From assembly GCA_039794245.1 (NCBI GenBank), contig JBDIVS010000006.1:70357-134356 (forward strand): a stretch of 64,000 nucleotides of DNA, written 5' to 3'. The notes under the pieces were generated by a model, which saw only the letters and a list, made by a program, of their open reading frames with translations, ran no database searches and was not told the origin of the DNA. The position numbers and the translations under genes are program-made. Of the stretch, positions 17,060-25,348 are shown piece after piece (position 1 is the stretch's first letter; every line of letters starts with the position of its first letter). The stretch is from DAITQM01 sp039794245 (GTDB lineage: Bacteria > Pseudomonadota > Gammaproteobacteria > Xanthomonadales > Wenzhouxiangellaceae).

Positions 17060-17395
17060 TCAAGCAATATCGGGCCCGGCGTGTGCGCCGCCGGGCACAG
17101 CCCTGGCGCGGTGCGTGCCGGTGCACAGATACCAGATGCCCCACGGGGCGATGAGATAACCGAGCAGCATGACGGCCACCAGCCAGGTCCAATAACCGGT
17201 CAGGTGCAGCGCCGCGGCGAGCACGAACACGGCGCCGGCCAGTGCCCCGTAGGCGGCAAACGCCAGAGCGAGCAGCGGGCGCGAGCCGTGCAGGCGGCCG
17301 AGGGCGAAAAGCAGCGCGTACAGCGCGCCGGTGAGGATCACCACCGCCCCGGCGATCACCGCCTGCATGATCTGGCCTGCCGCGACCGGCTCCAT
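17060..17395 (-). CDS. Small four-helix membrane protein at head of nor operon
   Basis: 111 residues with about four hydrophobic segments (IMQAVIAGAVVILTGALYAL; LLALAFAAYGALAGAVFVLA; YWTWLVAVMLLGYLIAPWGI). It has a strong ribosome site, GGGGGAG, 6 bases before ATG 17395. It is the first gene after the FNR-controlled promoter and lies 56 bases ahead of norC. I do not recognise the family. By position it may help assemble or supply the nitric oxide reductase, perhaps replacing accessory functions such as NorE; this is inference only. Confidence 0.65.
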   Translation of the reverse strand: MEPVAAGQIMQAVIAGAVVILTGALYALLFALGRLHGSRPLLALAFAAYGALAGAVFVLAAALHLTGYWTWLVAVMLLGYLIAPWGIWYLCTGTHRARAVPGGAHAGPDIA

Positions 17396-17443
17396 CGAGA
17401 CACTCCCCCGCCGGGCTCAGGCCGGCTGTAAAAAGATGTAAAT

Positions 17444-17484
17444 AAGATATATGAATTGAAAAACCGGAACTTGATACAGATCAA
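17444..17484 (-). promoter_or_regulatory. FNR-type promoter of the nor operon (perfect TTGATACAGATCAA)
   Basis: TTGATACAGATCAA (17471-17484) is a perfect FNR/ANR/DNR box. On the minus strand TATCTT (17449-17444) lies exactly where a -10 belongs if the box is centred at -41.5, the class II activator position. Start of transcription would be near 17437, about 40 bases before the first ATG. An FNR-type regulator is encoded in this window at 61364-62116. Confidence 0.85.
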
Positions 17485-17519
17485 AAAACGGCCGTGCCCT
17501 GATGATTCTTGATCCCGGC

Positions 17520-17999
17520 TCAGCCGGACAGCGGAATCGCCAGCGTCTCCTTGATCTCCTCCATCACGACGTAACTGCGCGAGGCGTTGACGCCCGGCAG
17601 CGGCAGTATCCGGTCGCCGAGCAGCCGGCGATAGGCCTCCATGTCGCGCACCCGGGCCTTGATCAGGTAATCGAAATTCCCCGAGACGAGGTGGCAATCG
17701 AGCACCTCGGGGAACTTTTGCACCGCCTGGCGGAACTCGCGGAACAGTTCCGGGGCGTTGCGGTTCAGCGTGATCTCGACGAAGACCAGAAGACCGGCGC
17801 CGAGCCGGTGCGGATCGAGCACGGCGCGGTAGCCTTTGATATAGCCGAGCTTTTCCAGCCGCCGGACGCGCTCCAGGCAGGGGGTCGGCGTCAGGTTCAC
17901 CCGGCGGGCCAGCACCGCGTTGGCGAGCCGCCCGTCGGCTTGCAGGCACTCCAGTATCTTGAGGTCGATCCGGTCGAGTTCACGCCGCCGTTTTGACAT
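17520..17999 (-). CDS. Lrp/AsnC family transcriptional regulator
   Basis: 159 residues: an N-terminal winged HTH (LDRIDLKILECLQADGRLAN, then VNLTPTPCLERVRRLEKLGYI) and a C-terminal RAM ligand domain (FDYLIKARVRDMEAYRRLLG). It is divergent from alanine dehydrogenase, the usual partner, so it probably activates ald in response to alanine or leucine (family knowledge). The spacer holds an AT-rich inverted repeat, GATAAT-n6-ATTATC. Confidence 0.9.
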   Translation of the reverse strand: MSKRRRELDRIDLKILECLQADGRLANAVLARRVNLTPTPCLERVRRLEKLGYIKGYRAVLDPHRLGAGLLVFVEITLNRNAPELFREFRQAVQKFPEVLDCHLVSGNFDYLIKARVRDMEAYRRLLGDRILPLPGVNASRSYVVMEEIKETLAIPLSG

Positions 18000-18018
18000 A
18001 CTATTTTGCTATATCCTC

Positions 18019-18036
18019 GATAATTGGAATATTATC
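18019..18036. promoter_or_regulatory. Probable Lrp-type operator between lrp and ald
   Basis: GATAAT-TGGAAT-ATTATC is a perfect 6-base inverted repeat with a 6-base spacer. It sits in the only AT-rich stretch of the 121-base divergent spacer, 20 bases from the regulator start codon. Lrp-family proteins prefer AT-rich imperfect palindromes. Confidence 0.55.
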
Positions 18037-18120
18037 CTGTTTATTGTTCGATTCATAGTCCACACTGCGCCCGGCGTCGCCCTAACATGGACGCCGATCC
18101 ACCGCTGCCCGGAGCCTGCC

Positions 18121-19239
18121 ATGAAAATCGGCGTCCCGAAGGAAATCAAAAATCACGAATACCGTGTCGGCCTGGTCCCGGCCGCAGTGCGCGAGTTGAC
18201 CCGGCGCAGCCATGAGGTACAGGTCGAAACCGGCGCCGGCGCCGGCATCGGCATCGCCGATGCCGATTACCAGGCCGCCGGCGCAACAATCGCCGCGACC
18301 GCCGCCGAGATCTTCGAGCGGGCCGAGATGATCGTCAAGGTCAAGGAGCCGCAAGCGCAAGAAAGGGCGCTGCTGCGCGCCGGCCAGGTGCTGTTCACCT
18401 ATCTGCACCTGGCGCCCGACCCCGAACAGACCGCCGATCTGGTGCGCTCCGGCGCCACCTGTATCGCTTACGAGACGGTCACCGACGAGCACGGCCGGCT
18501 GCCGTTGCTCGCCCCGATGTCGGAAGTCGCCGGCCGCCTGTCGATCCAGGCAGGGGCGCATTGCCTGGAAAAAGCGCGCGGCGGTTCGGGCATCCTGCTC
18601 GGCGGCGTACCCGGCGTGCAGCCGGCCAAGGTGCTGGTGATCGGCGGCGGCGTCGTCGGCCATAACGCGATCCGGATGGCGGTCGGCAGCGGTGCCCGGG
18701 TCGTTGTGCTCGACCGCAACCTCGACGTGCTGCGCCGGCTCGACGACCTCTACGAAAGCCGGATCGAAACGGTCTATTCCAGCACCGACGCGATCGCCGA
18801 ACACATCGCCACCAGCGATCTGGTCATCGGCGCCGTACTGATCCCCGGCGCCGCGGCGCCCAAGCTGGTGAGTCGCGGGCACCTGGCAACGATGCGCCCC
18901 GGCTCGGTCATCGTCGATGTCGCGATCGACCAGGGCGGCTGCTTCGAAACCTCGCACCCGACCACCCACGACCGGCCGACCTTCGTCGAAGAAGGCGTCG
19001 TCCATTACTGCGTCGCCAATATGCCGGGCGCCGTGGCCCGCACCTCGACCTTCGCCCTGAACAACGCCACCTTGCCCTACACCTTGCAACTCGCCGACCT
19101 GGGCTGGCGCGAGGCACTCGCCGCCAACCCCCATCTGCGCCACGGCCTCAACGTCCACCAGGGCAAGGTCACCTGCCGCGAGGTGGCGCACAACCTCGGC
19201 TACGATTACGTCGCGGCGGAAAAAGTACTGGCCGGCTGA
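18121..19239 (+). CDS. ald: Alanine dehydrogenase
   Basis: 372 residues, full length. It oxidises L-alanine to pyruvate and ammonia with NAD, or the reverse. The N terminus MKIGVPKEIKNHEYRVGLVP is diagnostic. Later come MIVKVKEP (substrate region), EVAGRLSIQAGAHCLEK (catalytic His), the Rossmann motif VLVIGGGVVGHNA and CVANMPGAVARTSTFALNNA. ATG 18121 is chosen (GGAG 8 bases upstream); the frame is open further upstream but homologues begin here. Regulation is probably by the divergent Lrp-type protein. Confidence 0.95.
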   Translation: MKIGVPKEIKNHEYRVGLVPAAVRELTRRSHEVQVETGAGAGIGIADADYQAAGATIAATAAEIFERAEMIVKVKEPQAQERALLRAGQVLFTYLHLAPDPEQTADLVRSGATCIAYETVTDEHGRLPLLAPMSEVAGRLSIQAGAHCLEKARGGSGILLGGVPGVQPAKVLVIGGGVVGHNAIRMAVGSGARVVVLDRNLDVLRRLDDLYESRIETVYSSTDAIAEHIATSDLVIGAVLIPGAAAPKLVSRGHLATMRPGSVIVDVAIDQGGCFETSHPTTHDRPTFVEEGVVHYCVANMPGAVARTSTFALNNATLPYTLQLADLGWREALAANPHLRHGLNVHQGKVTCREVAHNLGYDYVAAEKVLAG

Positions 19240-19399
19240 CGGCAGGGCTGACGAGGCCCCGCCATCCCGGCGCCAGCCGTGACTCATCCGGATTGCGGAT
19301 CGCATTCGTTGTGACGCGCGCCTCCGGAATGACATAAATCGACCCGGCGATTTGCGACAATACGCAATTCACCTCAGGTATGCGCCAGGAGAGCCCGCA

Positions 19400-20377
19400 A
19401 TGCAGTCCAGCACGGTCAAAACCTTTCTCCGCCACCACTTCCGGCATTTCAACGCCGCGGCACTGGTCCGCGCCGCCGAGGACTACGAGCGCCATCTCGC
19501 CGCTGGCGGCAAAATGATGGTGACCCTGGCCGGGGCGATGAGCACCGGCGAACTCGGCCTGTCGCTGGCCGAGATGATCCGCCGGGACAAAGTCCACGCC
19601 ATAAGCTGCACCGGCGCCAATCTCGAGGAGGACGTGTTCAATCTGGTCGCCCACGACCATTATGAAATGGTGCCGAATTATCGCGATCTGACGCCGGAGC
19701 AGGAACGCGATCTGCTCGACCGTCATCTCAATCGGGTCACCGACACCTGCATCCCAGAAGAAGAAGCGATGCGCCGCATCGAGCGCGCCGTGCTCGATGA
19801 ATGGCAGGCCGCCGAGCGGCGTGGTGAACGGCTGTTCCCGCACGAGTTCATGTACCGCATTTTGAACTCCGGCACGCTCGCCGCCAGCTACCAGATCGAT
19901 CCTAGGGATTCCTGGCTCGTCGCCGCGGCTGAAAAAAACCTGCCGATGGTCGTTCCCGGCTGGGAGGACGCAACGCTCGGCAACATGTACGCCGGCCATT
20001 GCCTGAAAGGCGATATCGAAAACGTCCACACCGTGCGCACCGGCATCGAGTACATGATGGAACTGGCGAAGTGGTACCGGGAGACCAGCGCCGCTTCATC
20101 CATCGGTTTTTTCCAGATCGGCGGCGGCATCGCCGGCGACTTTCCGATCTGCGTCGTCCCCATGCTCTACCAGGACATGGGCCTCACCGATATCCCGTGC
20201 TGGGGCTATTTCTGCCAGATCAGCGATTCGACAACCAGCTACGGCTCCTATTCCGGCGCCGTCCCCAACGAAAAAATCACCTGGGGCAAACTCGACGTCA
20301 CCACCCCGAAACACATCATCGAATCCGACGCCACGATCGTCGCGCCTTTGATCTTCGCCTGGCTTTTGGATTGGTAA
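19400..20377 (+). CDS. Deoxyhypusine synthase-like protein
   Basis: 325 residues of the DHS family. The catalytic-lysine motif of deoxyhypusine synthase is intact (VPNEKITWGKLDV, about residue 300), as are the NAD-binding stretches VTLAGAMSTGELGLSLAEMI and ISCTGANLEEDVFNLVAHDH. True DHS modifies eIF5A, which bacteria lack, so the bacterial enzyme probably transfers the aminobutyl group of spermidine to another acceptor, for example in homospermidine formation. This is inference. It starts at ATG 19400 after CAGGAG. An inverted repeat, TTGCG-n6-CGCAA, at 19352-19367 lies in the leader. Confidence 0.88.
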   Translation: MQSSTVKTFLRHHFRHFNAAALVRAAEDYERHLAAGGKMMVTLAGAMSTGELGLSLAEMIRRDKVHAISCTGANLEEDVFNLVAHDHYEMVPNYRDLTPEQERDLLDRHLNRVTDTCIPEEEAMRRIERAVLDEWQAAERRGERLFPHEFMYRILNSGTLAASYQIDPRDSWLVAAAEKNLPMVVPGWEDATLGNMYAGHCLKGDIENVHTVRTGIEYMMELAKWYRETSAASSIGFFQIGGGIAGDFPICVVPMLYQDMGLTDIPCWGYFCQISDSTTSYGSYSGAVPNEKITWGKLDVTTPKHIIESDATIVAPLIFAWLLDW

Positions 20378-20394
20378 TTTTCAGACTCCGAAAA

Positions 20395-20433
20395 TAAAAC
20401 CGGCGCCGTATCGAAACACGGCGCCGGTTTTTA
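20395..20433. terminator. Bidirectional rho-independent terminator
   Basis: ACCGGCGCCGT (20399-20409), loop ATCGAAAC, then ACGGCGCCGGT (20418-20428), with an A-run on the left and TTTTT on the right. It works for the DHS-like gene (+) and the S8 peptidase (-), whose stop is at 20461. Confidence 0.9.
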
Positions 20434-20460
20434 CGGCCGCTTGCCCTGCATTCGCCATGC

Positions 20461-22797
20461 TCAGGGTGCGCGCACTGCAACGGTCATATGAGCATCCGGC
20501 GCCTGGGCGCCGTTTTCGCTCAAAGTCACCTCACCGAAACCGAGCACGCCGCCGCCCGGCACGCCGCTGGCCGTAATGGTCAGTGTCTGGAACGAACTTG
20601 CTGGACCGCTGGGATCCTCGCCGCCGTCTTTCAAATAGATATCACCCGGCAAAAGCGAGAAGGACGCCGGCTGGACATCGACCGTGAATCCGTTGCCCGA
20701 ACCGGATGCGGTCCAGTCACTGACGAATTCCTGGCCGTTTCGTACAGTGCGTGTCCAGACGCAATTCGGCGTGCAGTTGGTATGCCTCATGCTGGGCAGA
20801 TTGAGATTGCGCGGCTGGCCGGAGTTCGCCGGGTTGGCAGCCAAGAAGTTTTCAAATGTCTCGTGCAGGACGACGCCGGACAGCGCCGCCTGGCGAAGAT
20901 CAGCGCGGCCGTTGCCGACATCGTCGGGATCGACCGGGGTCAGATTGTCCTCCCGGCGGCCTGTCAGATCGGCTGTCAGTTGCAGTGCCGACTTCACTTC
21001 CATCGCCGACCACTCAGGCCGCGCCTGGCGAACCAGCGCCGCGCTACCCGCAGTGTGCGGACTCGACATCGAAGTGCCGCTCAAGAACCCGATCTCGGCG
21101 CTGCCCGGCGGCGTCGCCGGATCGTCGCTGACCGCAGCGATGATCGATACCCCCGGATTGGTGATGTCGGGTTTGGTGACGTCGAATGTGTTGTTTGGCC
21201 CGCGCAGGCTGAAACCGGCAAGCACATCGGCTTGTGACGGATCCGAACCGCCGGCCGGGCCGGTCAGGGTTGCGCGGTGATTGCTGCCGCTCGCCAGCCA
21301 GGCACGGATCGTGTCGCCATCACTGAGATTCACGTTGATCGCCGGGATCACATGAAAATCGGCAACCGGGCTGGTACCCGCCGCGGTATCGGCCAGGATC
21401 AGGCCGGCGGCCCCACCGGCCGCGACGTTGACGCCTTTCAATACACGGGCGATCGTACCGCGGTCACAATGGACGATTTCGTCGTTGGTCCAAGTACCTG
21501 CCGGAAACGGATTCAGACATTGCACCGGGTTCGGATCACCGTTGGAGAAATTGGCTGCTGTGACCACCGGTGAATCAGGCAGTCCCGAAGTCAGACTGGC
21601 GCCGGAGATGGAACCGGCCGGTGGCGCAGCACCGCCGGTCATGCTCGACAACGTCGCGACCCCGTCGCGGTCATGGGTACTCGCCGCAACGGTCAAGACC
21701 CGCGGCCCGCGATGATTCACGGCGCCGACTGGGTTGGGAATGCTGGTGCTCGTATTGCCGGCGCTGGCCGCAACGATGATGCCGGCCCCGACCGCATCGA
21801 GAAACAGCCGATCATTGTCATTCCACGGGTTTTGACCACCGGAAATCGAGAAATTGATCACATCGACACCATCCATAATCGCCTGATCGATACCGGCCGA
21901 GGTGGCGCTGCAAGTCTGGCCTTCGCAGACGTCGTACATGATCAGGTTGGCGTGTGGTGCGACGCCGGAGATCTGGCCGGGGTTGATCGCCGATTGAGTT
22001 AACGGATCGAAAAAAGGGCCGTTCTGGATATTGCCAGAGGTTGTGCTGGAAGTATGCGACCCGTGCCCATCGCTATCTTCCGGCCCGGCAGGATCGGCAG
22101 CAGGGTTTGCGAACATCCAGGCTCCGACAAGCTTGTTGTTGCAGGGAATCGGGCCGTTCGGTGCACCGGCTTCGTCGGTGCCACCGATGCAATGGCCGAT
22201 GAACTGGCCGAATGGATTGCTGAAGACGAAACTATCGACCGGGCCGACCTCGGCGTAGGCCGGATGATCGCTGTTGACCCCGGTATCGATCACCCCGATC
22301 ACAATGCCTTCGCCGCGGTAAGACTGACCGTCGGGAGTGGCCGTTCCCGACCATATCTCGGGCGCACCAATCCAGGTCGGCCCGCGTTCGGTATCGATGT
22401 GTAAAATCGGCTCTGCCGCCACGGACACCACGTCCGGATGTAGCCGCAGACTGGCGGCTTCCTCGTCCGTCAAATCGAGCAACAGCCCGTGACGGGTGGC
22501 GCGGTAATGATACCGCGGCTTGAGTGTCCGCCCCAGGACTTGGGCGAATGATTCAAGTCGTTGGTTTTTCAATTGAACGAATTCAGCAACCAACGCTTTC
22601 GCCTCCGGCGTCCGGGAATCGAATTTGGCCCCGAAGGCCGGCGCGGTTGCCTTCGACCCGGCGATCTATTGCTGATTGTGCAACAGCCCGGGTTCGGCGA
22701 AGGTAACAACATAAGCGCGAGTTTGATCCTGGGCGAGCACGCTCACAACCCCCAATGCCATGCCCAGCATGGCAAGTGAAAATGCATATCTCAACAT
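20461..22797 (-). pseudogene. S8 (subtilisin-like) exported peptidase, interrupted by in-frame TAG
   Basis: The natural start is ATG 22797 (GAGGAG upstream) with a signal peptide ending VLAQDQ. Codon 44 is TAG (22668-22666) and the same frame then runs on, open, for ~734 codons. Asp in GVIDTGVNSDHPAYA, His in DGHGSHTSSTTSGN and Ser in SGTSMSSPHTAGSAAL form the triad, with a PA-type insert before the Ser. The C terminus (GFGEVTLSENGAQAPDA) matches its paralogue at 25349-27727. Either the gene is freshly broken, the stop is read through, or translation restarts at TTG near 22593 without a signal peptide. Everything but codon 44 looks functional. Confidence 0.8.
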
Positions 22798-22950
22798 CGG
22801 GTTCTCCTCACCTTACGGCACGTTGATATCTATGTAAAAAACGGTTTACCGCCTGCCCTCCGGTCGGCGCGGCTGGTGTGTCAAACCGGAACCTTACGGC
22901 ACGCCGCCAACGGCCGCCCGCGCGATCGTACCACGGGACGTAAGTGAGGT

Positions 22951-24801
22951 TTATTCGCCGATCGAAATTTCCGACGAGCGGGCTGCGCCCAGCGCTTGCA
23001 GCGCGTCGATCCCGGCTGACGGTAAACCGCCGGGCGCCAGTAGCAACGGGGGCGGAAAGCGATCTGTATCGGACCCCAGGCCGAGAACCGGCCAGCGGCG
23101 CAACAATTCGGCCAGCGCTCGATTCCGCGCTGCGCGCTCGGCGATGAAATCGAACGCCTCAAGGGCGCCGGCAAACGACTCGTCCTGCCAGGCCACCGCG
23201 TTAAGCGCGCCAAGGCTCTGCGCCGCAAACCGGCGGATCGCCGGGTAGCCGTCGGTCATCGCCGCCAGCAGGTGGCCGGCCCAGTATTCCGGCCTTTGTG
23301 CACCGCGGGCCACCGCTTCGCCGATCGCGAACGCTGTTACCGCGCGTTGTACAGGATCCCCGGCATACAACGAGGCAACGCCGTCGGCGATGGCCGGATC
23401 GGCGCCATCGGCGCGGACGACATCGGCGGCCTCGTTCCCCGGCCACAGGCTGTTGACCTGCTCCGCCGCCCACTCGGGGCTGCGATCCAGATGGCAAAGA
23501 TTGCAGGCATTCGGGCGGCCGGCCGCGGTGTGGGCGGCCGGGTCGGGGATTTCGATCCGGTGGCTGCGGTGCAAGGTCATCACGCCGTAAACGATGTTCG
23601 GCATGTGGCAGTCCTGGCAATCCGGATCGGCCGGATTCGCGCCGTGCCGGCTGTGCGCTGCGGGATCGGCGGCAATTTCGCGGTGGCAGGCCAGGCAGGG
23701 TGCCCCGGCCCGGCTGTCGGCGTTCAGCATGCCGGCCGGCTCGCCGGCGTGCATGCTGTGGCAGGTGATGCACGAAACTTCCGAAGCGGCGTAGCAGGCG
23801 CTTTGCCTTAGGCCCTGGTATTCATAGGCCGTCAGACGCGGGGTGCCGTCGGCCCAGAAGCGTTTCCGGTAAAGCTCTGGATCGGCGGGGGGCGGCGGTG
23901 TGTCGATGGTCACAGGCCTGACGCCGGTCAGCAACTCGTCGCCGGCGCGGTAGGGCGGCCCCTGGTAGAGCCACGATAACGCCGTGCGTACTTCACGCGG
24001 CGTGCGCTGGCCGTGGCATTGCCCGCAGACCTCGACGCTGCGCTCGCGGGGCAACTTCTCGGGCTGCACGATGCTGACATCGCGGCCGATAAAGCGCCGC
24101 CACCAGCGGGTCGGTAAAAATTGATTCTCGGCGACGTGCCGTGCCCCCGGACCATGGCAGGTTTCGCAGGCAATTCCGAGTTCGGCAACTTTCGAATCGT
24201 AGATCGCCGCCTCGAGATCGACCACCGAAGCGCCGCCTTGCATCTGCGCCCGCAGTTCATCCTCGTTCAGCAGGCCGGGCTCAGGACCGGTGTTGTGGCA
24301 GAAGATGCAGTTGTGATTCCAGATCGTGACCTGCGCGTCGAACGGCTGCGTATCCGGCCCCAGGAATACACCGTTCATGTGCACCCAGCGGCGGTCTTCG
24401 ATATGCCAGAGCAGATGCAGCCGGTAATAGGTGCCGGCAGCGCCGGGCACCCGCGTCAGATATTGCTGATAACGATGCGAACCGACGGTGCGCAGCACCT
24501 CGTATTCGGCGATTTTCTCGCCATTTTGCGGAGCGAGATACTCGAAGAAGAAACGGCCGCCGCGCCGTACCGGGCGGATCGTCATCCCCCAATACGTTAC
24601 CGGCTCGCCGTCGAAGCGCCCGAGCACGCTCGCCGTGCCGGCCTCCTGCGTCATCGTCCGGTGATACGTGCGGTACCAGCTTTCGTGTCGGTCTTTGTGA
24701 CACTCGATACAGGAATCGGAGCCGGCCCATTCGTCACCGGCAGCCGCGACGACCATCGACGCGACGGCCAGGATCGACAATGTCAGGAACGATTGTTTCA
24801 T
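22951..24801 (-). CDS. Octaheme cytochrome c with C-terminal HEAT-like repeats
   Basis: 616 residues with a signal peptide (LSILAVASMVVAAAGDE). Eight CxxCH sites are present: CIECH, CIFCH, CETCH, CGQCH, CITCH, CLACH, CQDCH, CNLCH. The arrangement (SDSCIECHKDRHESWYRTYH at the start, CHMP...RSHRIEIPDP later) is that of the cytochrome c554/tetratricopeptide-linked multiheme family. The last ~150 residues are alanine-rich helical repeats. It is likely a periplasmic electron carrier or oxidoreductase; substrate unknown. It is flanked by two S8 peptidase paralogues in the same direction. The ATG overlaps (ATGA) the stop of the ATPase relic upstream. Confidence 0.85.
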   Translation of the reverse strand: MKQSFLTLSILAVASMVVAAAGDEWAGSDSCIECHKDRHESWYRTYHRTMTQEAGTASVLGRFDGEPVTYWGMTIRPVRRGGRFFFEYLAPQNGEKIAEYEVLRTVGSHRYQQYLTRVPGAAGTYYRLHLLWHIEDRRWVHMNGVFLGPDTQPFDAQVTIWNHNCIFCHNTGPEPGLLNEDELRAQMQGGASVVDLEAAIYDSKVAELGIACETCHGPGARHVAENQFLPTRWWRRFIGRDVSIVQPEKLPRERSVEVCGQCHGQRTPREVRTALSWLYQGPPYRAGDELLTGVRPVTIDTPPPPADPELYRKRFWADGTPRLTAYEYQGLRQSACYAASEVSCITCHSMHAGEPAGMLNADSRAGAPCLACHREIAADPAAHSRHGANPADPDCQDCHMPNIVYGVMTLHRSHRIEIPDPAAHTAAGRPNACNLCHLDRSPEWAAEQVNSLWPGNEAADVVRADGADPAIADGVASLYAGDPVQRAVTAFAIGEAVARGAQRPEYWAGHLLAAMTDGYPAIRRFAAQSLGALNAVAWQDESFAGALEAFDFIAERAARNRALAELLRRWPVLGLGSDTDRFPPPLLLAPGGLPSAGIDALQALGAARSSEISIGE

Positions 24802-25195
24802 TCAGAAATTCCGAAAAGACGGGCAGGTTGCGGACCGCGGCCGCCAAGAAGATTGGCGGCGCCGCACTTGACCTTGCGGGCGCTCGATCCGCACAGTGCG
24901 AAATGAATCTGGCGGTTCTCGATCAGCCAGTGGACCTCGTCGGGGAGTTGCGGCACCTTCTGGATTTCGTCGATCACCACCTGGCGAGCCGGCGTCTCCG
25001 CAAGTTCCTCGCGCAGCCGTTCCGGGTACTGGAGATGGCGGCGGTATTCCTCGCCTTTGAGCAGATCAATCCAGAATGCCCCAGGGCAGAACTCGCGCAG
25101 CAGTGTGGTCTTGCCGGTCTGGCGGGGACCCTAGAGAAAAAAGTCTCAGCGCCGGGCGCTGGAAGGCGTAGCGATCGCCCGATCTTGATATTCAC
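24798..25195 (-). pseudogene. AAA_14/DUF4143-type ATPase, N-terminal relic
   Basis: A GTG at 25195 opens IKIGRSLRLPAPGAETFF, then the frame must shift by one base at about 25135-25140. A TAG sits where homologues have Trp (FFL-stop-GPRQTGKTTLL). Downstream the frame is clean: Walker A GPRQTGKTTLL, Walker B VVIDEIQKVPQLPDEVHWLI and sensor ALCGSSARKVK. The text ends at LLGGRGPQPARLFGISE, so the C-terminal two-thirds (DUF4143) are missing. It is a dead fragment: truncated, frameshifted and with a stop. Confidence 0.75.
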
Positions 25196-25209
25196 TTTAT
25201 CATGATAAA
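25196..25209. promoter_or_regulatory. Perfect palindrome TTTATCATGATAAA
   Basis: A 14-base perfect palindrome directly in front of the GTG of the ATPase relic. It may be an old operator of that gene. The rest of 25210-25348 has a GC-rich hairpin (GGCGGCGCC-n5-GGCGCCGCC, about 25301-25323) just after the S8 paralogue stop, which could slow transcription but lacks a T-run. Confidence 0.45.
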
Positions 25210-25348
25210 ATGAATTAACGACTCATATCAACCACCCGCCGTTCCACCCCCATCAACAACGGTACCCGGATCGCGGCCATTACGGAATCCGAACGCCGCG
25301 GCGGCGCCATGGAGGCGCCGCCGGGTTGTTGTACCTAACCGGTCCGTC

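Noticed and set aside
18082..19335. Antisense frame of 417 codons opposite alanine dehydrogenase
   Set aside because: Shadow; alanine dehydrogenase is full length and unmistakable.
22594..22797. Treating the S8 gene as starting at the TTG near 22593
   Set aside because: The upstream in-frame sequence contains a ribosome site, an ATG, a perfect signal peptide and prodomain text; only one TAG separates them.
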